The notes under the pieces were generated by a model. That model was not told the DNA's origin and did not search any database. It saw only the letters and a program-made list of their open reading frames with translations. From Bryobacterales bacterium (GTDB lineage Bacteria; Acidobacteriota; Terriglobia; Bryobacterales; UBA6623), in the NCBI GenBank assembly GCA_022826925.1, contig JAJDTX010000094.1, positions 16,583-80,582 on the forward strand: DNA of 64,000 bases. Direction: 5' to 3'. The position numbers and the translations under genes are program-made. Below are positions 9,020 through 17,580 of this stretch, in pieces. Numbering within the stretch: position 1 is the stretch's first letter; every line of letters begins with the position of its first letter.

Positions 9020-10270
9020 CTATGACGCCTCGCCGCGGACTAGGTCCTCACGGGTCTCTCGCTCGCGCACGATGCGGAAGCCCTCGCCGTCCACCAGCAC
9101 TTCCGCTGCCCGCGGGCGGGAGTTGTAGTTCGACGCCTGCACGAAGCCGTAGGCGCCAGCGGTGGCGACCGCCAGTAGGTCGCCTGCGGAGCATGCCGGG
9201 AGCTCGCGCCCGGTGGCGAAAAAGTCGCCACTCTCGCAGACCGGCCCCACGACGTCGCACAAGAGCCGCGGCCCGCCGGCGTCGAACACTGGCAGGATCT
9301 CATGGTGGGCACTGTAAAGGGCTGGACGGAGCAGGTCGTTCATGGCCCCGTCCACAACCAGAAACGTCTTGCGATCGGCTTGCTTGTACACCAAGACCGA
9401 GGTCAGCAAGGCGCCGGCCTGTCCCACGATGGACCGCCCGGGCTCGAGGCCCAACGCGAATCGGCTGCCCGCGAAAGCCGAGGACAGCATCTGGCAATAG
9501 CCTGCGATCGATGCGCTGGGTTGGCCTTGCTCGTATCCGACCGCGAGGCCGCCGCCTAGGTTGATTCCCTCAATTGGCAAACCGCGCGCGCGCAGACGGG
9601 CCGCCAAGGCCAGCATCTGGCTCAACACCTCTTCAAAGACGCTGGTGTCGAAGATCTGCGAGCCGATGTGGCAGCTGATGCCTGTGAATTCCAGCGGGGA
9701 CCATTTGGCGGCCTCGCCATAGAGCGATTCGGCGGCCTGCAGGCCAATTCCGAACTTGTGCTCGCTAAGCCCCGTCGAGATATACGGATGAGTCTTCGCG
9801 TCGATGTTCGGGTTTACCCGCAGTGCCACGGCGGGCCTTGCGCCGATGCGCGCCGCGACCTCGCGGAGCATGTCCAGTTCTTGCTCCGACTCGCAGTTGA
9901 ACGCGCCGATGCCCTGCTCGAGCGCGTACTCGAGTTCGGCCGCCGTCTTGCCGACCCCCGAATAGACCACTGTGGAAGGGTCCCCGCCAGCACGCAGCAC
10001 TCGGTAGAGCTCCCCTCCGGAGACGATGTCGAATCCGGCGCCCTCGGCTGCCAGCAGTGCCAGCACGGCCAAGGACGAGTTGGCCTTGACCGCGTAATGG
10101 ATGCGGTGCGGCACGTCGGCCAGGGCGCGTTCATAGGCGCGGTAGTTTTCCCGGATAGCGCCGGCGGAATAGACGTAGGTGGGCGTGCCGACTGCTTGTG
10201 CAATGGCGCTCAGGGCCGCGTCCTCGCAGTAGAGCTGGCTGTCCCGGTAGTGGAACTCCTGAAGGGGCAT
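9020..10270 (-). CDS. lysA: Diaminopimelate decarboxylase
   Basis: 416 aa. It converts meso-diaminopimelate to L-lysine, the last step of lysine synthesis. Fold-type III PLP features are present: the PLP lysine is Lys62 in YAVKANSS; HIGSQI and the glycine loop GGGLAVGY follow; GLEPGRSIVGQAG binds the phosphate; and the Cys of VVGPVCESGDFFA is the second active-site residue contributed by the partner subunit. Length is normal for LysA. Followed on the same strand after a 22-bp gap (upstream in transcription) by the GAF-SpoIIE phosphatase gene, so the two may be co-transcribed. Confidence 0.93.
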   Translation of the reverse strand: MPLQEFHYRDSQLYCEDAALSAIAQAVGTPTYVYSAGAIRENYRAYERALADVPHRIHYAVKANSSLAVLALLAAEGAGFDIVSGGELYRVLRAGGDPSTVVYSGVGKTAAELEYALEQGIGAFNCESEQELDMLREVAARIGARPAVALRVNPNIDAKTHPYISTGLSEHKFGIGLQAAESLYGEAAKWSPLEFTGISCHIGSQIFDTSVFEEVLSQMLALAARLRARGLPIEGINLGGGLAVGYEQGQPSASIAGYCQMLSSAFAGSRFALGLEPGRSIVGQAGALLTSVLVYKQADRKTFLVVDGAMNDLLRPALYSAHHEILPVFDAGGPRLLCDVVGPVCESGDFFATGRELPACSAGDLLAVATAGAYGFVQASNYNSRPRAAEVLVDGEGFRIVRERETREDLVRGEAS

Positions 10271-10292
10271 GGCTGGGCGTCCTCCGCAGGCC

Positions 10293-12068
10293 TCACTCTG
10301 TCACGCGAACGACGATCGCCGTCCTGTCGTCGGACTGTGGCGTGCGCGAGCTGAAGAGGCCGACATCGGCGAAGATGCGCTGCAGGACCGTGTCGGCAGA
10401 CTCCTCGCGATTGGTGTCGAGGATCTTCAGCAGGCGCCTCTCGCCATACTCCTCGTCACGTTCGTCAAGGCTCTCGGTGAAGCCGTCCGACACGCTCACC
10501 ACCAAGTCACCCGGCTGCAGAGCCAGCTTCACGTCTTCATAAGTTGCGTCCCGGAACAGGCCCAGCGGGATGCCGGACAGCTCTACGCGCGACAGCTTGC
10601 CGTTGCGGTAGACGTACGGGTACGGCAGGCCCGCCCCGGACAGCACGAGCAGTCGCTCGCCGGGATGCCACTTGGCATACGTGGCCGCCAGGAAAGTGGC
10701 GCCCGCCCCGCGATCCACCAGCGCCTCGTTGACGCTCCGCAACGTCTCGCCTGGCGACAGGCTAGTGTGGGCCGCCGAGCGTAGCAGGCCGCTCGCCAAA
10801 GCAGCGTAGAGAGCAGCTGCGGCACCCTTGCCGCTGACATCGCCATTGAGGATGCCGATCGTGCCGTCATGCTGGTAGAAATCGTAGAAATCGCCTGACA
10901 CCACCGACGCCGGATCGTTTCTCGCGGCAATGTCGAGCCCGTGGGCGCACAAGCGCCCGTCTGGCAGCAGGTGGCTCTGCAGGGCGCGGGCGGCGGCTAG
11001 GTCACCAGCCAGCCGCGCTTCGTTACGCTCCTTTTCCTCGTACAGGCGGGCGTTCTCGATGGTCGCCGCCACCTGCGGCACCAGCAGCATCAGCATGGCC
11101 AGATCGTCCTTGCTGAACCGGGACGGAGTCAGGCTCTCCAGATCCAGCACGCCGATGACGTTTCCCTTAAGCATCAGGGGCACCGCAACTTCTGAGCGGA
11201 TGCCGGCCAGCAACTCGATGTAGCGCGGATCTGTCGACGTGTCCGCCACCAGCACGGCCTGCCCTGAGACCGCCGCAGTACCTACCAAGCCATCGCCGAA
11301 AGGGATGTCCCGCCAGCGGACCCGCTCTTGGAGCTTGACCCCGAAATAGTGCCGCAGCAGCGGGCGCTGGGGATCCTTGAGGTACAGGGCCAGCGCGTCG
11401 TAGGGGATCAGGTCGTGCACGATGCCAGCAACCTTCTCCAACAGATCGTTCAGGTTCAGAATGCTCGAATACTCTTGAGCGATCTTGTGCAGCGTTTCCA
11501 GCGTCGATCGATGCTTTTCTTGCGCGTGGTATAGCTGGGCGATGTCAATCGCGAGCGAGAACCGAGACGCCACCAGTTCCAGCAGGTCCGAGACGCGACG
11601 ATCGAAAGCGTTGGGGTCCGCCGATTGCAGGTCTAGCACGGCGACAACGTGATCGCGAGCGACTAGGGGCACGGCCAACTCGCTGCGCACACAGTCAACC
11701 GCCCGCAGGTAGGCCGGATCGAGATCGACGTCATCCACGAGAACTGTCGCCTTGGTCACCACCGCCCGGCCGGTCAGGCCGGAGCCGAGCGGGACGCGCA
11801 GCGACTGCGCCACTTCGTCGGGAAACCCGACGGAATGGGCGATGCGCAGGTGCCCGTCTTCGGTGGGGAGCAGCAACGCGTACAGTTCGTAATCGACGAT
11901 CTTATTGACGAGTTTCGACAGCTCGACGAGCAGGGCGTCGAGGTCCAGCGAGTTCGCCGCCGCAGCTTCCGACGCCTGCAGCAGGATGGCGATCCCGTCG
12001 GTGCTTTCTCCGCTCGCGCCGAGAGACGCGGATGGCGTGGTCGTCGTAGCCATGGTCGCGCCTGGCAT
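10293..12068 (-). CDS. Two-GAF SpoIIE-type serine phosphatase
   Basis: 591 aa, cytosolic. Two GAF sensor domains in tandem: about 20-185 (PLGSGLTGRAVVTKATVLVDDV, SELAVPLVARDHVVAVLDLQS) and about 200-355 (IPFGDGLVGTAAVSGQAVLVADT, SEVAVPLMLKGNVIGVLDLES). A short coiled linker (EEKERNEARLAGDLAAARALQSHLLP) leads to a PP2C/SpoIIE domain from about 375, with metal-site motifs VSGDFYDFY and NGDVSGKG and a final DDRTAIVV. This is the RsbU/RsbP architecture that dephosphorylates anti-sigma-factor antagonists in response to a small-molecule or redox signal. No RsbW/RsbV partner is encoded nearby. Start may be 12068 or the internal Met at 12053. Confidence 0.85.
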   Translation of the reverse strand: MPGATMATTTTPSASLGASGESTDGIAILLQASEAAAANSLDLDALLVELSKLVNKIVDYELYALLLPTEDGHLRIAHSVGFPDEVAQSLRVPLGSGLTGRAVVTKATVLVDDVDLDPAYLRAVDCVRSELAVPLVARDHVVAVLDLQSADPNAFDRRVSDLLELVASRFSLAIDIAQLYHAQEKHRSTLETLHKIAQEYSSILNLNDLLEKVAGIVHDLIPYDALALYLKDPQRPLLRHYFGVKLQERVRWRDIPFGDGLVGTAAVSGQAVLVADTSTDPRYIELLAGIRSEVAVPLMLKGNVIGVLDLESLTPSRFSKDDLAMLMLLVPQVAATIENARLYEEKERNEARLAGDLAAARALQSHLLPDGRLCAHGLDIAARNDPASVVSGDFYDFYQHDGTIGILNGDVSGKGAAAALYAALASGLLRSAAHTSLSPGETLRSVNEALVDRGAGATFLAATYAKWHPGERLLVLSGAGLPYPYVYRNGKLSRVELSGIPLGLFRDATYEDVKLALQPGDLVVSVSDGFTESLDERDEEYGERRLLKILDTNREESADTVLQRIFADVGLFSSRTPQSDDRTAIVVRVTE

Positions 12069-12207
12069 GCCCGGGGCAGAAGTGTCTTGGTCGCGGTGGA
12101 AAGCGCCGGGAGGGTGGGCTGACCGGCGGCGCTGCCGAACTTACCTCAGATTAGCCTAATCGGCTGCGACCGCAAGGGTTTGGGCCCGCGAGAAGCTGCC
12201 TGCCGCG

Positions 12208-12987
12208 TCATGCCGGCGAGACCCCCGCAAACTCCAATGCGCGGCTAGACTCCACCCGCGACGCTCCCGCCGCCAGCAGCGATTGCGCTGCAGACACTGT
12301 CTCGATCCCGCCAGACCCGACCACGTCCAAGTCGTTTCCGAGCGTCTGGCGCATCAGTTCGATGTGGCGCGGCTCCGTCGGCTGGGCACAGATTCCGGTG
12401 GCGCTGGCGGCCGCGGCCGCCCCCGCCAGCTTCGTTACGACACACGCCTCGACCCCTTGGCGCTTGCTCAGCAGCGGCAACTCCAGGATCACGTTCAGGG
12501 TCGCGTGGCGGCATTCGGCGACTTGCGCCACGGCCCGGATGTCGATGAAGGCAGCGTCCAGGTCACCGGCCCTCAGGGCTCCGATATCGGCGACCATCCA
12601 AAGCTCGTGCACCCCCAGCCGCAGCAGCAGCTCGGCCTCCGCGCACTTGGCCGGAGTGAGCGTCGCGCCATGCGGATAGCCCACGTATGAAGCCACCCGC
12701 GACCGGGCGCCGGCCAGCATGCGCACTGCCAGCGCAGCCCATCTCGGCTGCACGCACACGGAGCGGAACTGCGCTCGCCGGGCTGCCTCCAAGAAGCGCT
12801 CCGCTTCCGGCTGCGTCACGTCGGGTCGCGGCAGCGACAGGTCGAGCGCACGGGCCAGCCCATTGGCGAGCGCCACTTCCGGCGCGGAATCGGCGGGGAC
12901 GCCGCAGGCGCAGGTGTGACCGCTTTCCGCGCCGGAAACCGCCAGCGCGATCTCGCGCGCCAGCTCGGCTCGTTCTGCGTCGGTCAT
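12208..12987 (-). CDS. DeoC-like aldolase fold without catalytic residues
   Basis: 259 aa from ATG 12987 (G-rich SD-like run upstream; GTG 12996 possible). The DeoC/aldolase frame is obvious: FRSVCVQPRWAALAV, VGYPHGATLTPAKCAEAE, VADIGALRAGDLDA and LMRQTLGNDLDVVGSGGIET line up with deoxyribose-phosphate aldolases. The catalytic positions are changed. The Schiff-base Lys (KTSTG motif) aligns with Ala194 in AAASATG; the second Lys (VKASGG) aligns with Val223; the Asp of DEIDMV is Trp130 in HELWMV. It is therefore probably not a working aldolase, but a pseudoenzyme or a protein with another role. The frame is intact, which argues for selection. Its neighbour on the same strand is the SpoIIE phosphatase. 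Confidence 0.7.
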   Translation of the reverse strand: MTDAERAELAREIALAVSGAESGHTCACGVPADSAPEVALANGLARALDLSLPRPDVTQPEAERFLEAARRAQFRSVCVQPRWAALAVRMLAGARSRVASYVGYPHGATLTPAKCAEAELLLRLGVHELWMVADIGALRAGDLDAAFIDIRAVAQVAECRHATLNVILELPLLSKRQGVEACVVTKLAGAAAAASATGICAQPTEPRHIELMRQTLGNDLDVVGSGGIETVSAAQSLLAAGASRVESSRALEFAGVSPA

Positions 12988-13186
12988 GGGCCGCACCCCC
13001 CATTGTCACCGCCCATTCGGCGGCGGTGCAAGGCGGATCGAATCCGGCTGCGACAGGGCGGCACGGGGATCCGCCCGAAAAATCATTTGCAAACCGCGCT
13101 GCCATCTGCTTCAATAACCGACAGACAGGCGCTTGGCTTGGCCGCGCGGTGTGTCGTGGTTCAGTTGGGCATGCGGTGGATCGCAC

Positions 13187-13462
13187 GTGGATAAGCGACT
13201 GAAGCAGCTCATCAAGCGTCTGGGGCATGCGATTGACGAATCTCTATCCGAATCGGAAGGAATCGCCGAGGTGATCGGCGAAATCAAGAAAGAAGGTTAC
13301 GACGTGCTGCTAGTGCTTGAAGCGACTGTCGGCTTCAGCCAGAGGAACGCCAAGAACGGTGATTCCGTGGTCGATCAGGCCGCACCGAAGGATCTTGACT
13401 CTAGCCTCACGCCTCAAGACCAGCAGTTCCTAAAGGCCTTGAGCATCACCCTTGAAAAGTGA
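13187..13462 (+). CDS. Small conserved-looking hypothetical protein
   Basis: 91 aa from GTG 13187, which begins VDKRLKQLIKRLGHAIDES. Highly charged, mostly helical, no signal peptide, no Cys. The first half (GHAIDESLSESEGIAEVIGEIKKEGYDVLLVLEATVGF) looks like a compact alpha/beta unit; the C-terminal part is polar. Not recognised as a named family. The upstream part of the frame (13133-13186) is Trp/Gly-rich and does not look coding. It precedes the NYN protein by about 140 bp on the same strand. Confidence 0.6.
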   Translation: MDKRLKQLIKRLGHAIDESLSESEGIAEVIGEIKKEGYDVLLVLEATVGFSQRNAKNGDSVVDQAAPKDLDSSLTPQDQQFLKALSITLEK

Positions 13463-13603
13463 CACGAAACATATATCGCTACATAGTTGCCGAGGTCTAG
13501 CGTGATTGCGGGGTTGAGTTCGTTCTCCGGGCTGCGAGTAAAGATCGCGCCGACCACCTGTTGTTATTTGCCTTGAAGAGAGTCTCGAGCAGGGAGATCC
13601 GAG

Positions 13604-15259
13604 TTGCCGGAACGAAGACGGTTCGCCGTATTCATTGACTACGACAACATCGCGATCGGCATCAAGGCCTCGCGGAACCGCAACTTCCGGTACGAGGTTG
13701 TCCTGAACTGGATCCGCTCCCACGGCGAAGTGCTCACGCAGGTGGCCTACGGCAGTTGGAGCAGCCATGTCGGCGCTCGGCAGATCCAGAGCAGGCTGGC
13801 CGCGCAGGGAGTGCGCATGGAACATCTCGAGACCGTCCCGAGCGGCGGCAAGAACGGAGCCGATATCGCCCTGGCGCTCGAGGCGCTGGAATTGGTGTTC
13901 ACGCAAGAGCACATCGATGCCTTCTGCATCGTCAGCGGCGACAGCGACTTCCTGCCTCTGATCCACAAGCTCAAGCGTTACAACAAGCGGGTCTACATCT
14001 GCGCCAGTCAGGACACGATCAGCGCCAACCTGCGGCGCAACTGTAACGAGTTCATCAGCTACGAAGAGCTCTTGCTCGCCCCGGGGGGACCCAAGCGGGA
14101 TGGCTCTGGCCCCAAGGCGCCGGCTCGGCGCAAGCAGCGCCACGACCCGCTCGAAGAGGCGCTCCCGTATGTCAAGGATGCGATCCGAGACATGGACCGT
14201 CGCGGCGAGACACCGTTCATGAACGAACTCTCCGAATACATCGCCTATCGGGAGCCCGACCTGGATCCGCGAAACTTCGGCTGTGACAACTTCAAGGATC
14301 TGATCTACGGGATGTTTGAATCCGGCCATCTCTGGCGGAAGCAGATCGCCCCGCACATGTTTTGCGTGGCGATATCGGACCGGGATGACGCCCCGCAGGC
14401 GCGGCAGTTCGAACGATGGCGGCGAGACGACCGGCCGCGCGAGAGCCAGACACGGCGAGAGTTCGATGCGCCGCGGGAGTCCGCACGCTCCGCTGCCTCG
14501 GGAGGTCGCTCCGGTGCGTCAGCGAGCCTCGGCCGAGCGGGTGAGTCTGGGCGGACGAGCCGGCCGGATGCAGCCGAGACCGCGGTGAGACTGCCTCAAG
14601 GAGACTCCCTTGAGACAGTGGTGTCGGTACTGGAGGCCGCGATTGAGCGCATCGAGAACGACGGGCATGTGGCAGACATCGGGCTGCTGTATGAGACAGC
14701 GCTGCGGATTGACCCCAAATTGAGGTCGTACGGCGTGCGCCGGACGGCCTTCCAGCCGTTGCTTGAGCGGATCGCCGGCGATGGCTTGTTTACGCTGTCC
14801 GAGGCCGACGGCCGAATCGTGGTCGCGACTTCACGGCGGGACGAAGCAGCGCCTGCTGCTGCGAGCTTGCCCGCCGGGCCCGATGCGGCCGGGGCAGCGC
14901 CGGCAGAGGCGGAGGCGGCAACCCCGAAGGCCGCCGCTCGGGCGCGGGCGCCGGTGCCGAGCGTTGATTTGGAATTCAAGGTCGGGGGACCGGTGGCCGA
15001 TGCGCTCGCGCTGATCGTGCCAGTGTTGCGGGCAAACGAGGACCTGGCTGGCCCGGGCCTGAGTCGCGATGAACTCAAGGATGCAGTGCTGCAGTTCCAG
15101 CCCGGCTTCAAGTGCACGAACTACGGCTTGAAGACCTACCGAGACCTGTTCGCCCGTGCGCGCAACGAGGGCTTGCTGGAGACTCGCGACGAAGGCGGCC
15201 GCGGGACGCGCTACTTCGGCACCGCTCGGCTGGCGGGAGTGTCTCTGGCCGAGGGCTAG
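13604..15259 (+). CDS. NYN (PIN-like) RNase with three OST-HTH modules
   Basis: 551 aa from TTG 13604, preceded by AGGGAG seven bases away, which decides the unusual start. Residues 5-155 are a NYN/LabA-type nuclease domain with acidic residues Asp12 (FIDYDN), Asp87 (KNGADIAL) and Asp113 (SGDSDF) in the expected order. Three winged-helix OST-HTH/LOTUS-like modules follow at about 181-260, 336-410 and 464-545. They are separated by low-complexity linkers (Arg/Ser-rich 261-335, Ala-rich 411-460). OST-HTH domains are RNA-binding in eukaryotic germ-line proteins; bacterial NYN-OST-HTH proteins usually have one or two. Inference: an RNA-targeting nuclease. The first module is clearest, the other two are weaker. 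Confidence 0.78.
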   Translation: MPERRRFAVFIDYDNIAIGIKASRNRNFRYEVVLNWIRSHGEVLTQVAYGSWSSHVGARQIQSRLAAQGVRMEHLETVPSGGKNGADIALALEALELVFTQEHIDAFCIVSGDSDFLPLIHKLKRYNKRVYICASQDTISANLRRNCNEFISYEELLLAPGGPKRDGSGPKAPARRKQRHDPLEEALPYVKDAIRDMDRRGETPFMNELSEYIAYREPDLDPRNFGCDNFKDLIYGMFESGHLWRKQIAPHMFCVAISDRDDAPQARQFERWRRDDRPRESQTRREFDAPRESARSAASGGRSGASASLGRAGESGRTSRPDAAETAVRLPQGDSLETVVSVLEAAIERIENDGHVADIGLLYETALRIDPKLRSYGVRRTAFQPLLERIAGDGLFTLSEADGRIVVATSRRDEAAPAAASLPAGPDAAGAAPAEAEAATPKAAARARAPVPSVDLEFKVGGPVADALALIVPVLRANEDLAGPGLSRDELKDAVLQFQPGFKCTNYGLKTYRDLFARARNEGLLETRDEGGRGTRYFGTARLAGVSLAEG

Positions 15260-15302
15260 TCGCGATTATCGTAGCGGTGGGCGCCGGAGCCTGGCGCGCC
15301 GC

Positions 15303-16361
15303 CTACAGCGTCTGCGTGACCTTCGAGAGCATTCGCGGTCGATCGGGGTTGAGGCCCTTGCTTTCGGACAGGTGGCAGGCGAACAATTGTGCCGGGACGA
15401 TCATCGGGATCACCGAGAGCAGGTCGCGGGGAAGGTCGGGGTTGGAAGGCGGGATCTCGGCCACTTCGATCCCGTGCCCGCTGGGCAGTGCCCGCACCGT
15501 CCCGGGCGGGCCGAAGCAGACGGTCTCGGCCTGGCTGGCTTGGAGTCGGGACAGCAGGGCCTCAGTCTGTTCGAAGGTCGGGCCTACAGGGCTGAACGCG
15601 AAGATCGGGAACCGCTCTTCGACTATGGCGATGGGCCCATGTGCAAAGTCCGCTCCCGAAAATCCCGTCGCCACGACATAGCACGTCTCCATCAGCTTGA
15701 GCGCGAACTCGAAGCCGTTAGCTTGGTTGAAGCCGCGGCCGATCACCACGGCGTGTGACATGTCGCGGAAGCTGTCTGCGAGGCTATGCACCGAGCGCTC
15801 GCCTTCGAGCTGGGCCGCCACGGCACCCGGAATCTTCTTCAGGTCGTCTGCGCTGATCTCCGCGCCGAGAGCGCCGGCCAGCCAGTACAGCATGGCCAGC
15901 TGGGCCGTGTAGGTCTTAGTCGCCGCAACGCTCTTCTCCTTGCCGGCTTGGGTGGCGAGCACCTCGTCCGCCAGCCGTGCCAGCGTACTGTCCGTTTCGT
16001 TCGTGATTCCGATGCAGAATGCTCCAAGCGACTTGGCCGCTTCGACGTAGCCGTTGATGTCGGTCGATTCGCCCGACTGCGAGATGCCGATCACCAGAGT
16101 GCCCGGCGGCAGCGATAGGCGGCGGTACAGCGTAGCCACGGACGGCGCGGCCAGCAGGGTTGGCAGGCCAAGCGTGATCTCGAACAGGTAGCGCCCGAAG
16201 ATCGCTGCGTGATCGGATGTGCCGCGGGCCACGATCACGGCAAAATCGGGACGATCTCGCGAGAATCGTTGGCCGAGGCGCTCAAGAGCGTCCGGCGGGC
16301 TGGCCAGAATGCGATCCAGGACCGCAGGCTGCTGCCGGATCTCCTCGAGCATCATCGACAT
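15303..16361 (-). CDS. SIS-domain sugar-phosphate isomerase/deaminase
   Basis: 352 aa with two SIS domains as in the isomerase half of GlmS and in NagB-II/AgaS-type deaminases. Phosphosugar-binding motifs are VARGTSDHAAIFGRYLFE (about 44-61) and GISQSGESTDINGYVEAAKSLGA (about 92-114); KEKSVAATKTYTAQLAML (about 142-159) is the GlmS-like catalytic region. The glutamine amidotransferase half of GlmS is absent. So it more likely deaminates or isomerises an amino-sugar phosphate than makes glucosamine-6-phosphate from glutamine. No PTS or nag genes are adjacent. Confidence 0.8.
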   Translation of the reverse strand: MSMMLEEIRQQPAVLDRILASPPDALERLGQRFSRDRPDFAVIVARGTSDHAAIFGRYLFEITLGLPTLLAAPSVATLYRRLSLPPGTLVIGISQSGESTDINGYVEAAKSLGAFCIGITNETDSTLARLADEVLATQAGKEKSVAATKTYTAQLAMLYWLAGALGAEISADDLKKIPGAVAAQLEGERSVHSLADSFRDMSHAVVIGRGFNQANGFEFALKLMETCYVVATGFSGADFAHGPIAIVEERFPIFAFSPVGPTFEQTEALLSRLQASQAETVCFGPPGTVRALPSGHGIEVAEIPPSNPDLPRDLLSVIPMIVPAQLFACHLSESKGLNPDRPRMLSKVTQTL

Positions 16362-16442
16362 TGGGCGCGTCCGTGAACTGGCCGAATCAGGCCGGCGCCG
16401 TTGCCGTGGAGCAGCCTAGCCGCAGTTGGTACAGGCTAAGCC

Positions 16443-16913
16443 CTAGACGTGGCAGGTCGCCATGCCGCGTTTGACCAAGTACTTCTGATGGTAATCCTCG
16501 GCGAGGTAGAACGAGCGGCTGCGTTCGATCGCGGTTGCGATCGGACGCTCGTGCCGGCCGCTCTGCTCCAGTTTCCGCTTCGACTCCTTGGCTGCCGCGA
16601 ACTGATCGTCATCCTCGCAGAAGATCACGGAGCGGTACTGGTAGCCGAAGTCGGGGCCTTGCCGGTTGACCTGGGTCGGGTCGTGGCACGACCAAAAGGT
16701 CTCCAGCAGCGTTTCGAAGCTGACGCGGCGTTCGTCGAACTCGACGCGGACCACTTCGGTATGTCCCGTGTCGCCCGCGCACACGTCCCGATATGACGGG
16801 TCGGGCAGGTGCCCGCCCGCGTAGGCGACGCAGGTGGACGTTACGCCCGGCACGTTGCCGAAAGCGACCTCCACTCCCCAGAAGCAGCCGGCTCCGAAAG
16901 TTGCAGTCTCCAC
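16443..16913 (-). CDS. msrA: Peptide-methionine (S)-S-oxide reductase
   Basis: 156 aa, normal for a single-domain MsrA. The catalytic motif GCFWG is at residues 9-13 (ATFGAGCFWGVEVAF), with the nucleophilic Cys10. Further family blocks are VAYAGG, GHTEVVRVEFD, FWSCHDPTQVNRQGPDFGYQYRSVIF and AEDYHQKYL. It reduces methionine-S-sulfoxide in proteins in the cytosol. The final Cys in the tail GMATCHV is a possible resolving residue. It lies on the same strand as the TerB-like gene 37 bp upstream. Confidence 0.93.
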   Translation of the reverse strand: METATFGAGCFWGVEVAFGNVPGVTSTCVAYAGGHLPDPSYRDVCAGDTGHTEVVRVEFDERRVSFETLLETFWSCHDPTQVNRQGPDFGYQYRSVIFCEDDDQFAAAKESKRKLEQSGRHERPIATAIERSRSFYLAEDYHQKYLVKRGMATCHV

Positions 16914-16950
16914 GTTCGATCTAGCTCCTTGCCCCGGTCAGCCTCCGGAT

Positions 16951-17469
16951 TCAGTCCTTCAGGACGCTCAAGTGCTCCTTGTAGATGGATCGGGCTGCGA
17001 TGAAGTCCGCATGGTCGAGGCGCAGTTCCTTGCTGATTGCCCGGATCTCGTTGTCTTCCTTGACGCTGATGGAGTGGTCCGAGGACGACACAGCGAACAG
17101 GCAGTGCAGCAGAGCCTGCTTCTGGGGACGCGTCGCGACCCGGTTGAATTCTTGGGTGACGACGAAGTTCTCGGTGGCTCCGAACAGCTTGTGCTGCCCC
17201 TTCGCGATCTGCACCACCAGCACCGCTTGCTCTTCGGGCAGGCCGCCCACGCGCTCCACGATGCGCTCCATCTCGGCAATCTCTTCCGCGCTGATGTCGA
17301 AATCGGCGTTGGCCACCCGGCCCAGGATAAAGGCGAATGCGGCGATGTACTTCGCCTGCTCCTCGGGCAGCCTGTCTATGGCTTGGCTGATCCGCTGCAC
17401 CGTATCGGAGTCGCGCGCGGACTGGGACTGACGCCTTGGCGCCTGTCGGAAGAAGTCTAGGATGGCCAT
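16951..17469 (-). CDS. TerB-like tellurite-resistance-domain protein
   Basis: 172 aa, all-helical. Acidic helix-loop blocks typical of the TerB/DjlA-like fold are present: FILGRVANADFDISAEEIAEMERIV (about 50-74) and FAVSSSDHSISVKEDNEIRAISKEL (about 126-150). Both have the Asp-rich loops that bind metal in TerB. The N-terminus begins MAILDFFRQ, amphipathic but not a signal. Other ter genes are absent, so involvement in tellurite resistance is not implied. Same strand as msrA, probably one transcript. Confidence 0.7.
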   Translation of the reverse strand: MAILDFFRQAPRRQSQSARDSDTVQRISQAIDRLPEEQAKYIAAFAFILGRVANADFDISAEEIAEMERIVERVGGLPEEQAVLVVQIAKGQHKLFGATENFVVTQEFNRVATRPQKQALLHCLFAVSSSDHSISVKEDNEIRAISKELRLDHADFIAARSIYKEHLSVLKD

Positions 17470-17580
17470 CGCAGAGTGTCCGCCCGCCAGCGTCCGGCCG
17501 GAGCGTTTAATCAGCTTACCAATCTCGGCGCTCGCCGCTTGTCCGGCGCACTCTCCGGTAGCGCCCTGCGGCGAGCGTGG

